DNA of 64,000 bases from Pseudomonas sp. UBA4194. GTDB taxonomy: Bacteria > Pseudomonadota > Gammaproteobacteria > Pseudomonadales > Pseudomonadaceae. The translations under genes and the position numbers were made by a program. The notes under the pieces are model-generated. The model searched no databases and was not told where the DNA came from. It saw nothing but the letters and a program-made list of their open reading frames with translations. Positions within the stretch are counted from its first letter, which is position 1. Each line of letters opens with the position of its first letter. Location of the stretch: positions 3,019 through 67,018 of the forward strand of contig NZ_DFUE01000018.1 of NCBI RefSeq assembly GCF_002379585.1, given 5' to 3'. Positions 18,076-26,746 of the stretch are shown here, piece after piece.

Positions 18076-18473
18076 TCCAGACCCACCGATTGCAGAAACT
18101 CGGACCGCTCGTCGCTCTTCTGCGCGCGGCAGTCATTCTGCGCGGTGTCGTAGACCTTGGTGCCCTTGGCAGCATTGACCGTGTACACGTCGCAGTCGGC
18201 ATCCCGCGACTTGGCCCACAGGTCCTGCGCGATCTTGAGTTTGTCGGTGAACGCCTTGAGCTCCGGCGAGCCCTTGGGGAACTGCGAATTGATCCGGTCG
18301 AGCAAGTCCTTGTAGGACTCGTTCATCTCGGTTTCCGACGTGCTGCGGTTGTAGGCCGAACAGTCGTAGCCTTGCTGGTCGGTTTCGACATTGTCGCAAG
18401 GGGTGGGACCATCGGACTCCTCGGCGTGGACGCCAAGGGACAGCAGGGCAAGCAGGAGCAGCATCGATCTCAT
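18072..18473 (-). CDS. LprI/DUF1311-like periplasmic protein
   Basis: A 133-aa secreted protein with signal peptide (RSMLLLLALLSLGVHA/EESD) and the cysteine-containing DUF1311/LprI-type pattern: PCDN, YDCSAYNRSTSETEMNESY, ADCDVYT and NDCRAQ. Such domains occur in lysozyme inhibitors and are stabilised by disulfides. The stop overlaps the GTG of the DUF3010 gene. The dipeptidase-like gene is divergent. Confidence 0.8.
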   Translation of the reverse strand: MRSMLLLLALLSLGVHAEESDGPTPCDNVETDQQGYDCSAYNRSTSETEMNESYKDLLDRINSQFPKGSPELKAFTDKLKIAQDLWAKSRDADCDVYTVNAAKGTKVYDTAQNDCRAQKSDERSEFLQSVGLE

Positions 18474-18779
18474 TATGGATTTCCCTAACCCGGTGCGCAG
18501 GATAATTGCCGGTGATTCTGTCTCAGGGGCGGAGGAATGAATAGAGGGCGCGACTTGCCGGGCCGATATTTCATCCTCGAACCACGCCATCACGGGTGGA
18601 ACCCGCTTCCTCAGGGGCCGGGCAGGCTGACGGGCGAGAAGGGAATGTCGTGCATTGACGCTTTCGGCAATTCCCTTGTCGTTTTTGCATCCGGTCCGGC
18701 TGGCGCGCAGGCATATGCTGGCCCCATGAAGCGCCGGCAAACGACTCGGCGCCCCAAATTGCCTATAGGGGACAGCCTG
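18474..18779. other. Divergent promoter region upstream of the dipeptidase gene
   Basis: About 306 bases without a gene. Contains a decayed REP (CATCACGGGTGGAACCCGCTTCCTCAGG at about 18588-18616). An in-frame extension of the dipeptidase ORF runs through it but has no family sequence. Promoters for both flanking genes must lie here. Confidence 0.5.
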
Positions 18780-19757
18780 ATGAGCCCAGCCGAACTGCAC
18801 GCCGACAGCATCGTTATCGACGGGCTGATCATTGCCAAGTGGAATCGTGAGCTGTTCGAAGACATGCGCAAGGGCGGCCTGACCATGGCCAACTGTACCG
18901 TATCGGTGTGGGAGGGCTTCCAGGCCACCATCGACAGCATCTGCAAGAGCCAGAAGCTGATGCGCGAAAACAGCGACCTGGTGATGCCCGTGCGCACCAC
19001 CGCCGACATCCGCAAGGCCAAGGAGCTGGGCAAGACCGGCATCCTCTTCGGTTTCCAGAACGCCCATGCCTACGAAGACCAGATCGGCTACGTGGAGGTG
19101 TTCAAGCAGCTGGGCGTGGGCATCGTGCAGATGTGCTACAACACCCAGAACCTGGTCGGCACCGGTTGCTACGAGCGTGACGGTGGCCTGTCGGGCTTCG
19201 GTCGCGAGATCGTTGCCGAGATGAACCGCGTGGGCGTGATGTGCGACCTGTCCCACGTCGGCTCGAAAACCAGCGAAGAAGTCATCCTCGAATCGAAAAA
19301 ACCGGTGTGCTACTCCCACTGCCTGCCCTCGGGCCTCAAGGAGCACCCACGCAACAAATCCGATGCGGAACTGAAGTTCATCGCCGACCACGGCGGCTTC
19401 GTCGGCGTGACCATGTTCGCACCGTTCCTGGCCAAGGGTATCGATTCCACCATCGACGACTACGCCGAAGCCATCGAATACACCATGAACATCGTCGGCG
19501 AAGACTCCATCGGTATCGGCACCGACTTCACCCAGGGCCACGGCCAGGACTTCTTTGAATACCTGACCCACGACAAGGGCTACGCCCGTCGCCTGACCAA
19601 CTTCGGCAAGATCATCAACCCGCTGGGCATCCGTACCGTGGGCGAGTTCCCGAACCTTACCGAAACCCTGCTCAAACGCGGCCACAGCGAGCGCGTCGTG
19701 CGCAAGATCATGGGCGAGAACTGGGTGAATGTCCTGAAAGACGTCTGGGGCGAATGA
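18780..19757 (+). CDS. M19 (renal dipeptidase-like) protein with missing metal ligands
   Basis: A 325-aa TIM-barrel protein of the membrane dipeptidase family, lying upstream of the dgc operon and matching the dipeptidase gene known in this place in Pseudomonas. DLSHV (H159) and YSH (H180), 21 residues apart, match two of the zinc-binding histidines. The HxD expected after the first strand is replaced by L16-I17-I18 (VIDGLIIAK); the bridging glutamate position reads GFQNAH (Q93); the substrate histidine in LTHN reads MCYN. The catalytic chemistry is therefore unclear. Probably GbdR-regulated by position. No signal peptide, so cytoplasmic. Confidence 0.85.
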   Translation: MSPAELHADSIVIDGLIIAKWNRELFEDMRKGGLTMANCTVSVWEGFQATIDSICKSQKLMRENSDLVMPVRTTADIRKAKELGKTGILFGFQNAHAYEDQIGYVEVFKQLGVGIVQMCYNTQNLVGTGCYERDGGLSGFGREIVAEMNRVGVMCDLSHVGSKTSEEVILESKKPVCYSHCLPSGLKEHPRNKSDAELKFIADHGGFVGVTMFAPFLAKGIDSTIDDYAEAIEYTMNIVGEDSIGIGTDFTQGHGQDFFEYLTHDKGYARRLTNFGKIINPLGIRTVGEFPNLTETLLKRGHSERVVRKIMGENWVNVLKDVWGE

Positions 19758-19969
19758 GTACCTCTGGAGCCTACTGCGCCCGCCGATAGCTGCGTCAGGT
19801 CCTCGCTCAACGCTTGCCGTACCGGGGTACGACGCGCATTTCGCTGCGGTCCTTCCTTGCTCTCGACGTGCTCGCTACGGCTCCAAAGGCACTCATGCTG
19901 CTGTTTATTTAAAAGCAAAGCGGTTCGCCTTTGCTTCAACGAATTGTGAATTTCCGGAGTTTAGATCCC
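19758..19969. other. Distinctive intergenic block before the dgc operon
   Basis: After the dipeptidase stop comes a structured stretch that holds CGTACC-GG-GGTACG (about 19818-19831) at its centre and is bounded by GGAGCC (about 19768) and GGCTCC (about 19879). It is unlike the four REP families of the window. Its role is unknown; a terminator or repeat relic is possible. The promoter of the next gene follows in the AT-rich part 19890-19960. Confidence 0.4.
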
Positions 19970-20500
19970 ATGGCCAAGATCGCCCCGCAACTGCCCATCG
20001 AAGTCGACAGCGAAACCGGCGTCTGGACCTCCGACGCCCTGCCCATGCTGTACGTACCGCGGCACTTTTTCGTCAACAACCACATGGGCATCGAGGAAGT
20101 GCTGGGCGCCGACGCCTACGCCGAGATTCTCTACAAGGCCGGCTACAAGTCAGCCTGGCACTGGTGCGAAAAAGAAGCCGAGTGCCATGGCCTGGAAGGC
20201 GTCGCGGTTTTCGAACACTACATGAAGCGCCTGTCGCAGCGTGGCTGGGGTCTGTTCAAGATCCAGGACATCGATCTGGATAAAGGCACCTGCAGCGTCA
20301 AGCTCGAGCACTCCGCCTTCGTCTATGTGTATGGCAAGGTCGGACGCAAGGTCGATTACATGTTCACCGGCTGGTTCGCCGGCGCCATGGACCAGATTCT
20401 CGCCGCCCGCGGCAGTGCCATCCGTACCGTCGCCGAGCAAGTGTACGGCGGCTCCGAAGAAGGCCACGAAGATGGTCTCTTCACTGTAAAACCGTTGTAA
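19970..20500 (+). CDS. V4R-like / DUF5943 protein of the dgc operon
   Basis: A 176-aa protein, ATG 19970, 18 bases before dgcA. It has YVPRHFFVNNHMGIEEVLG, AWHWCEKEAECHGLEG, VKLEHSAFVYVYG and FAGAMDQILAARG, resembling small 4-vinyl-reductase (V4R) domains that bind small ligands. Conserved with dgcA in pseudomonads, so it probably assists dimethylglycine demethylation or senses an intermediate; its exact role is not known to me. Cysteines C50 and C55-like positions in WCEKEAEC could bind metal. Confidence 0.75.
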   Translation: MAKIAPQLPIEVDSETGVWTSDALPMLYVPRHFFVNNHMGIEEVLGADAYAEILYKAGYKSAWHWCEKEAECHGLEGVAVFEHYMKRLSQRGWGLFKIQDIDLDKGTCSVKLEHSAFVYVYGKVGRKVDYMFTGWFAGAMDQILAARGSAIRTVAEQVYGGSEEGHEDGLFTVKPL

Positions 20501-20518
20501 GTCGAGGAATAAACCGTC

Positions 20519-22579
20519 ATGGCTTTCGAAGCGATGTTCCAGCCGATCCAGATCGGCAAGCTGACGATCCGCAACCGCGTGCTCAGCACCGCGCATGCCG
20601 AGGTCTACGCCACCGACGGCGGCATGACCACCGATCGTTACGTGAAGTACTACGAAGAGAAAGCCCGCGGCGGAATAGGCCTGGCTATCTGCGGCGGTTC
20701 CTCCAGCGTGGCCATCGACAGCCCTCAGGGCTGGTGGAAGTCGGTCAACCTGGCCACCGACAAGATCATTCCGCATTTCCAGAACCTGGCCGATGCCATG
20801 CACAAGCATGGCGCCAAGATCATGATCCAGATTACCCACATGGGCCGGCGCTCGCGCTGGGATGGCGAGCATTGGCCCACCCTGATGTCGCCGTCGGGCA
20901 TCCGCGAACCGGTGCACCGTGCCACCTGCAAGACCATCGAGCCGGAAGAGATCTGGCGGGTGATCGGCAACTACGCCAGTGCCGCCGCACGCGCCAAGGC
21001 CGGCGGCCTGGACGGCGTCGAATTGTCGGCGGTGCACCAGCACATGATCGACCAGTTCTGGAGCCCGCGGGTCAACAAGCGCACCGACGAATGGGGTGGC
21101 AGCTTCGAAAACCGCATGCGGTTCGGGATCGAGGTGATCAAGGCCGTACGCAAGGAAGTCGGCGACGACTTCTGCGTGGGCCTGCGGATCTGTGGCGATG
21201 AATTCCACCCTGACGGCCTGAGCCACGAGGACATGAAGGAAATCGCCAAGTATTACAGCGACACCGGCATGCTCGATTTCCTTGGCGTGGTGGGCTCCGG
21301 CTGCGACACCCACAACACCCTGGCCAACGTCATTCCCAACATGAGCTATCCGCCGGAGCCGTTCCTGCACCTGGCGGCGGGCATCAAGGAAGTGGTGAAG
21401 ATTCCGGTCCTGCACGCGCAGAACATCAAGGACCCGAACCAGGCCACGCGCATTCTGGAAGGCGGCTACGTCGACATGGTCGGCATGACCCGCGCGCACA
21501 TCGCCGATCCGCACCTGATCGCCAAGATCAAGATGGGCCAGGTCGACCAGATCAAACAGTGCGTGGGCGCCAACTACTGCATCGACCGCCAGTACCAGGG
21601 CCTGGACGTGCTGTGCATCCAGAACGCCGCCACCTCCCGTGAATACATGGGGGTGCCGCACATCATCGAGAAGTCCACCGGCGTGAAACGCAAGGTGGTG
21701 ATCGTCGGCGCTGGCCCAGCCGGCATGGAAGCGGCGCGGGTATCGGCCGAGCGCGGCCACGATGTGACCTTGTTCGAGAAAAAGGAATTCATCGGCGGCC
21801 AGATCACCACGGCCTCCAAAGCGCCGCAGCGCGACCAGATCGCGGGTATTACCCGCTGGTTCCAGCTGGAACTGGCGCGCCTGAAAGTCGACCTGCGCCT
21901 GGGCACGGCAGCCGATGCCGACACCATCATGGACCTGCGTCCGGACATCGTCGTGCTGGCGGTGGGCGGTCATCCGTTCCTGGAACAGAATGAACACTGG
22001 GGCGCGGAAGAAGGCCTGGTGGTCAGCAGTTGGGACGTGCTCGACGGCAAGGTCGCGCCGGGCAAGAACGTGCTGGTGTACGACACCATCTGCGAGTTTA
22101 CCGGCATGTCGGTGGCCGACTTCCTGGCCGACAAGGGCAGCCAGGTAGAGATCGTGACCGATGACATCAAGCCGGGTGTGGCGATCGGCGGAACGTCGTT
22201 CCCCACCTACTACCGCAGCATGTACCCCAAGGAAGTGATCATGACCGGCGACCTGATGCTGGAAAAGGTCTACCGCGAGGGCGACAAGCTGGTGGCGGTG
22301 CTGGAGAACGAATACACCGGGGCCAAGGAAGAACGGGTGGTCGATCAGGTGGTGGTGGAGAACGGCGTGCGTCCCGACGAGAAGATCTACTACGCGCTCA
22401 AGCCGGGCTCGCGTAACAAGGGCCAGATGGACATCGACGCCTTGTTCGCGATCCAGCCGCAGCCGTCGTTGAGTACCTCCGGTGATGGGTATCTGCTGTT
22501 CCGCATCGGCGACTGTGTGGCCCAGCGCAATACCCATGCGGCGATCTATGACGCGCTGCGCTTGTGCAAGGATTTCTGA
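20519..22579 (+). CDS. dgcA: Dimethylglycine demethylase subunit DgcA
   Basis: A 686-aa flavoprotein of the old-yellow-enzyme / trimethylamine dehydrogenase type: N-terminal FMN TIM barrel (1-~340; ITHMGRRSRWDGEH, GGLDGVELSAVHQHMIDQFWSPRVNKRTDEWGG split motifs), a 4Fe-4S region (348-366) and C-terminal FAD/NAD domains (VVIVGAGPAGMEAARV). It removes a methyl group from dimethylglycine to give sarcosine. In the cluster region the cysteines are C348, C354 and C366; the fourth expected cysteine is A351. It is followed by dgcB and two ETF subunits that accept its electrons. Confidence 0.93.
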   Translation: MAFEAMFQPIQIGKLTIRNRVLSTAHAEVYATDGGMTTDRYVKYYEEKARGGIGLAICGGSSSVAIDSPQGWWKSVNLATDKIIPHFQNLADAMHKHGAKIMIQITHMGRRSRWDGEHWPTLMSPSGIREPVHRATCKTIEPEEIWRVIGNYASAAARAKAGGLDGVELSAVHQHMIDQFWSPRVNKRTDEWGGSFENRMRFGIEVIKAVRKEVGDDFCVGLRICGDEFHPDGLSHEDMKEIAKYYSDTGMLDFLGVVGSGCDTHNTLANVIPNMSYPPEPFLHLAAGIKEVVKIPVLHAQNIKDPNQATRILEGGYVDMVGMTRAHIADPHLIAKIKMGQVDQIKQCVGANYCIDRQYQGLDVLCIQNAATSREYMGVPHIIEKSTGVKRKVVIVGAGPAGMEAARVSAERGHDVTLFEKKEFIGGQITTASKAPQRDQIAGITRWFQLELARLKVDLRLGTAADADTIMDLRPDIVVLAVGGHPFLEQNEHWGAEEGLVVSSWDVLDGKVAPGKNVLVYDTICEFTGMSVADFLADKGSQVEIVTDDIKPGVAIGGTSFPTYYRSMYPKEVIMTGDLMLEKVYREGDKLVAVLENEYTGAKEERVVDQVVVENGVRPDEKIYYALKPGSRNKGQMDIDALFAIQPQPSLSTSGDGYLLFRIGDCVAQRNTHAAIYDALRLCKDF

Positions 22580-22603
22580 CGCCGTTCCAGGCTTGACCTC
22601 GAT

Positions 22604-22640
22604 CCTGTGGGCGCGGGCAGAGCCCGCTACCACAGGATCT
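22604..22640. repeat. REP between dgcA and dgcB
   Basis: A CTGTGGGCGCGGGCAGAGCCCGCTACCACAGG palindrome, a complete hairpin of the GTGGGAGCGGG family, lies in the 110-base dgcA-dgcB gap and could modulate expression of the downstream part of the operon. Confidence 0.8.
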
Positions 22641-22689
22641 GCGTCGGCCTCCCGTCATTCTGGATCTCAGGGTCCGCAGGGGCTTCACC

Positions 22690-24642
22690 ATGCTCGATAC
22701 GCTTCTTCCCATCCTGCTGTTCGCGGCCCTCGGCCTGGCTGTATTGGGCGCCGTGCGGCGCATCAACATGTGGCGTCGTGGCCGGCCTGCTCAGGTCGAC
22801 CTGCTGGGCGGGCTGCTGGCCATGCCCAAGCGCTACATGGTCGACCTGCACCATGTGGTGGCCCGCGACAGATACATCGCCAACACCCACGTGGCCACCG
22901 CCGGCGGTGCGGTACTGGCCGCGGTGCTGGCGATCCTGGTGCACGGTTTCGGCCTGCACAACCGCATTCTCGGCTACGCACTGTTGTTCGCCTGCGCCCT
23001 GATGTTCGCCGGGGCCTGCTTTGTCTACGCCCGTCGGCGCACGCCACCGGCGCGCCTGTCCAAGGGCCCTTGGATGCGCCTGCCGAAAAGCCTGTTGATG
23101 TTCTCGGCCAGCTTCTTCATCGCCACGCTGCCGGTGGCGGGCATCCTGCCGCCTGACTTTGGCGGTTGGGTGCTGGCGCTGATCCTGGGCATCGGTGTGG
23201 CCTGGGGCGTGTCCGAACTGTTCTTCGGCATGACCTGGGGCGGTCCGATGAAACACGCCTTCGCCGGTGCCCTGCACCTGGCCTGGCATCGCCGCGCAGA
23301 GCGTTTCGGCGGTGGTCGCTCCACGGGTCTCAAACCCCTGAACCTGGACGACCCGCAGGCCCCGCTGGGCGTGGAAAAACCCAAGGACTTCACCTGGAAC
23401 CAATTGCTGGGCTTCGACGCCTGCGTGCAGTGCGGCAAGTGCGAGGCCGCCTGCCCGGCGTTCGCCGCCGGCCAGCCGCTGAATCCGAAAAAACTGATTC
23501 AGGACATGGTGGTAGGCCTGGCCGGCGGCACCGACGCCACATTCGCCGGCAGTCCGTACCCCGGCAAAGCCATCGGCGAGCACGGCGGCAACCCGCACCA
23601 ACCCATCGTCAACGGCCTGGTGGATGCCGATACCCTGTGGTCGTGCACCACCTGCCGCGCCTGCGTGGAAGAGTGTCCGATGATGATCGAGCACGTCGAC
23701 GCCATCGTCGACATGCGTCGTCACCTGACCCTGGAGAAGGGCGCTACGCCGAACAAGGGCGCCGAAGTCCTGGACAACCTGATCGCCACCGACAACCCCG
23801 GCGGCTTCAACCCAGGTGGGCGCATGAACTGGGCGGCAGACCTGAACCTGGACCTGTTCAGCGACAAGAAGCACGCCGAGGTGCTGTTCTGGGTCGGCGA
23901 TGGCGCGTTCGACATGCGCAACCAGCGCACCCTGCGCGCCTTCGTCAAAGTGCTGAAAGCGGCCAGGGTCGACTTCGCGGTATTGGGCCTGGAGGAGCGC
24001 GACAGCGGCGACGTCGCGCGGCGCTTGGGTGACGAGGCGACCTTCCAGCTGCTGGCCAACCGCAACATCCGCACCTTGGGCAAGTACAGCTTCAAGCGCA
24101 TCGTCACCTGTGATCCGCACAGTTTCCATGTGCTGAAGAATGAATACGGCGCCTTGGGCGGCCACTACGAGGTTCTGCACCACAGCACCTTCATGGCCGA
24201 ACTGGTCAACGCCGGCCAACTCGCTCTGGGCCAGCACAAGGGCGGCAGCGTCACCTATCACGACCCGTGCTATCTGGGCCGCTACAACGGTGAGTACCAG
24301 GCCCCGCGCGATGTCCTCAAGGCGTTGGGCATCGAGGTCAAGGAAATGCAGCGTTCGGGCTTTCGTTCCCGGTGCTGCGGCGGCGGTGGCGGTGCACCGA
24401 TCACCGACATTCCTGGCAAGCAGCGCATTCCCGACATGCGCATGGACGACATCCGCGAAACCCAGGCGCAGTTGGTGGCCGTGGGCTGCCCGCAATGCAC
24501 GGCCATGCTCGAAGGCGTGGTCGAACCGCGGCCCTTGATCAAGGACATCGCCGAACTGGTGGCCGACGCGCTGGTGGAAGAGCCGGCCGCGCCGGTCAAG
24601 CCGACCCCGGCCAAACGTGAAATCGCTGCGGAGGTGAACTGA
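22690..24642 (+). CDS. dgcB: Dimethylglycine demethylase subunit DgcB (membrane Fe-S)
   Basis: A 650-aa membrane-bound iron-sulfur protein. Hydrophobic segments occupy about residues 3-20, 70-115 and 135-180; two ferredoxin-type 4Fe-4S motifs follow, CVQCGKCEAACP (C245, C248, C251, C255) and CTTCRACVEECP (from C319); the C-terminal half has two CCG-type domains with DPCYLGRYNG and SRCCGGGGGAP, as in heterodisulfide reductase HdrD-like proteins. It probably passes electrons from DgcA/ETF to the quinone pool. TGATG overlap (1 base) with the next gene. Confidence 0.93.
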   Translation: MLDTLLPILLFAALGLAVLGAVRRINMWRRGRPAQVDLLGGLLAMPKRYMVDLHHVVARDRYIANTHVATAGGAVLAAVLAILVHGFGLHNRILGYALLFACALMFAGACFVYARRRTPPARLSKGPWMRLPKSLLMFSASFFIATLPVAGILPPDFGGWVLALILGIGVAWGVSELFFGMTWGGPMKHAFAGALHLAWHRRAERFGGGRSTGLKPLNLDDPQAPLGVEKPKDFTWNQLLGFDACVQCGKCEAACPAFAAGQPLNPKKLIQDMVVGLAGGTDATFAGSPYPGKAIGEHGGNPHQPIVNGLVDADTLWSCTTCRACVEECPMMIEHVDAIVDMRRHLTLEKGATPNKGAEVLDNLIATDNPGGFNPGGRMNWAADLNLDLFSDKKHAEVLFWVGDGAFDMRNQRTLRAFVKVLKAARVDFAVLGLEERDSGDVARRLGDEATFQLLANRNIRTLGKYSFKRIVTCDPHSFHVLKNEYGALGGHYEVLHHSTFMAELVNAGQLALGQHKGGSVTYHDPCYLGRYNGEYQAPRDVLKALGIEVKEMQRSGFRSRCCGGGGGAPITDIPGKQRIPDMRMDDIRETQAQLVAVGCPQCTAMLEGVVEPRPLIKDIAELVADALVEEPAAPVKPTPAKREIAAEVN

Positions 24643-25862
24643 TGAGCGACATTATTCGCCGCGACCCGCGGGCCGAGTGGATCGCCCGCAACCGTCTGCA
24701 TCCGCTGCACAGTGCCCTGCAGCCCCAGGCCAGTGCCTGGATGGGCCCCAACGGAGTCATGCGCAAGAACCCCCATGGGATCGGCTTCCTTGGCCCGAAC
24801 GGGATCAAGCGCATCGACCGCAGCGGTGCCCAGCAGGGGGGAGCGAGCAAGCGCTCGGTGGCCGTGCAGGTGCAACTGCCGTTGCATCAGGTGGCGGCGC
24901 CGGCGTTCTACATTGCCGTGGTACCGGACATGGTCGGCGGCCGCCTGAGCAGTCACGATCGCGATCTGCTTGGCCTGGCCCATCGCCTGGCGGCAAACGG
25001 CGGTGCCGTGCTGGCGATTGTGTTCGGCGAGCACAAGGAAAGCGCCTTCGACACCGCCGGTGTGGATCGCCTGCTGGTGCTGCAGGGCAACGAATTCGAA
25101 GGTTATGCACCTGAGCAACGGGTCCAGGGCCTGCGCGCTGTGGATAACCAGTTCAGCCCCCGGCATTGGCTGCTGCCTGACAGCCGCACCGGTGGTGGGG
25201 AGCTGGGCCGTCGCTTTGCCGCCAGCCTGGGTGAGCGGCCGGCGACCCGGGTGTGGCAGGTCAAGGACAACCAGTGCATCGGCCGTGCCGGTGCCGGCCA
25301 GCAGGACATAGCCCGCCTCCTGCCGCGCCTGATTCTGGCCGCCGCCGAGTGCGCCGAGCCTGTGGATGAAACTCGCCACGAGGTACTCCCCGTGGAGTTG
25401 TCCACAGGCGTGGTGCGCAGCCTGACCCGCATCGAAGACCTGGGCGCAGTGGCGGTGGACCCGTCGGCCATCCCCATGGCCGAGGCCGAGTTCATTTTCT
25501 CCGGCGGCAATGGCGTACAGGACTGGGACCTGTTCCATCGCACCGCTGCCGCACTGGGCGCCACCGAAGGCGCCTCGCGGGTGGCAGTGGACGACGGCTT
25601 CATGGGCCGTGATCGCCAGGTGGGCGCCAGTGGTACCTGGGTCACGGCGCGGGTCTATGTGGCGGTGGGTATCTCCGGCGCCATTCAGCACCTGCAGGGC
25701 ATAGGCGCGTGTGACAAGGTCATCGCGATCAATCTGGACCCTGGCTGCGACATGATCAAACGCGCCGACCTTGCCGTTGTCGGTGACAGCAATGCGCTGA
25801 TGCAGGCCCTGATCGAAGCCGTCGACGCCTACCGCAACCACGCCAAGCGTGATGCCGCCTGA
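24642..25862 (+). CDS. etfA: Electron transfer flavoprotein alpha subunit (dgc operon)
   Basis: A 406-aa EtfA-type protein. The C-terminal FAD-binding segment has ASRVAVDDGFMGRDRQVGASGTWVTARVYVAVGISGAIQHLQG (read in parts), the conserved alpha-subunit signature. An unusual N-terminal extension (residues 1-65; RRDPRAEWIARNRLHPLH, GFLGPNGIKRID) precedes the ETF domain. It starts 1 base inside the dgcB stop. Dedicated to the demethylase rather than to general fatty acid oxidation, as inferred from the operon. Confidence 0.9.
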   Translation: MSDIIRRDPRAEWIARNRLHPLHSALQPQASAWMGPNGVMRKNPHGIGFLGPNGIKRIDRSGAQQGGASKRSVAVQVQLPLHQVAAPAFYIAVVPDMVGGRLSSHDRDLLGLAHRLAANGGAVLAIVFGEHKESAFDTAGVDRLLVLQGNEFEGYAPEQRVQGLRAVDNQFSPRHWLLPDSRTGGGELGRRFAASLGERPATRVWQVKDNQCIGRAGAGQQDIARLLPRLILAAAECAEPVDETRHEVLPVELSTGVVRSLTRIEDLGAVAVDPSAIPMAEAEFIFSGGNGVQDWDLFHRTAAALGATEGASRVAVDDGFMGRDRQVGASGTWVTARVYVAVGISGAIQHLQGIGACDKVIAINLDPGCDMIKRADLAVVGDSNALMQALIEAVDAYRNHAKRDAA

Positions 25863-25878
25863 TGAGAGAGACACGCCC

Positions 25879-26649
25879 ATGAACACCAAGGTCATCAGTC
25901 TGGTTTCCATCGGTGCCCACCCCACCTCGGGCCGACCTCGCCGCGCCGAGCAGGACGCTCGCGCCGTGGAGCTTGGCCTGCAACTGGCTGGGGATAACTT
26001 GCAGGTCGCCCATGCGGGTGACATTGCCGAACCCGCCTTGCGTGCCTATCTGGGCATGGGGCTTGCCCAGTTGCATGTGCTGGAACTGCCCGAGGGGGGT
26101 GACGCGCTGCCGGCGCTGGGCGACTACCTGCAAGGGCAGGGTGCCCAGTTGGTGTTGACCGGTAGCCAGGCGGAAACCGGCGAAGGCTCGGGGATGTTGC
26201 CGTTCCTGTTGGCCGAGCGCCTGGGCTGGCCGATGATCGTCGGCCTGGCTGAGGTGGAGTCCATCGGCGACGGGGTCGCCCATGTATTGCAAGCCTTGCC
26301 GCGCGGTCAGCGGCGGCGCCTGAAGGTGCGCCTGCCGTTGCTCGCCACGGTGGATAACGCCGCGCCAAAACCGCGCCAGAGTGCGTACGGCCCCGCCCAG
26401 CGTGGCACGTTGGCGGCCGATGAGGTGGAAGTGGTGATCGATGAGTTATCCACAGCCGGTGACTGGCAACCTGCCAAACCCCGGCCCAAGCGGCTCAAGG
26501 TGATCAAGGCCAAAAGCGGCGCCGACCGCATGAAGGCCGCCACCGCCAAGGCCAGCGGCGGTGGCGGGCAGGTGCTCAAGGGCCTGAGCGCAGAGGAGGG
26601 CGCCCAGGCGATCCTTAAAACACTGCTCGAAGAAAACGTCCTCCGTTAA
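25879..26649 (+). CDS. etfB: Electron transfer flavoprotein beta subunit (dgc operon)
   Basis: A 256-aa EtfB-like protein with KVISLVSIGAHPTSG..RAEQDARAVELGLQLAG at the N-terminus, the QAETGEGSGMLPFLLAERLGWPMI core and a basic, lysine-rich C-terminal tail (KPRPKRLKVIKAKSG). ATG 25879 was chosen over 25849 because only the former leaves a spacer after etfA and is preceded by GAGAGA. It is the last gene of the dgc operon; a REP pair follows 11 bases after the stop. Confidence 0.88.
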   Translation: MNTKVISLVSIGAHPTSGRPRRAEQDARAVELGLQLAGDNLQVAHAGDIAEPALRAYLGMGLAQLHVLELPEGGDALPALGDYLQGQGAQLVLTGSQAETGEGSGMLPFLLAERLGWPMIVGLAEVESIGDGVAHVLQALPRGQRRRLKVRLPLLATVDNAAPKPRQSAYGPAQRGTLAADEVEVVIDELSTAGDWQPAKPRPKRLKVIKAKSGADRMKAATAKASGGGGQVLKGLSAEEGAQAILKTLLEENVLR

Positions 26650-26660
26650 AGCCCGGAGGT

Positions 26661-26746
26661 GTAGCAGCGGCGTAAGCCGCGTCCGCCCCCCCCGATCTTC
26701 CCGACAACTCTGCGGCGTCCGATGACGCGGCTTACGCCGCTGCTAC
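26661..26746. repeat. Inverted REP pair between etfB and the acyltransferase
   Basis: GTAGCAGCGGCGTAAGCCGCGTCC (26661-26684) faces an inverted copy at 26723-26746 that differs at one outer base. It lies between convergent genes. The right copy supplies the TAG stop of the acyltransferase. Confidence 0.85.

Noticed and set aside
20150..22633. 827-aa minus-strand ORF opposite dgcA
   Set aside because: Low-complexity His/Val/Arg/Asp-rich product typical of antisense frames in GC-rich genes; dgcA on the plus strand is unambiguous.
22627..24495. 622-aa minus-strand ORF opposite dgcB
   Set aside because: Antisense shadow of a gene with clear Fe-S motifs; no family sequence.
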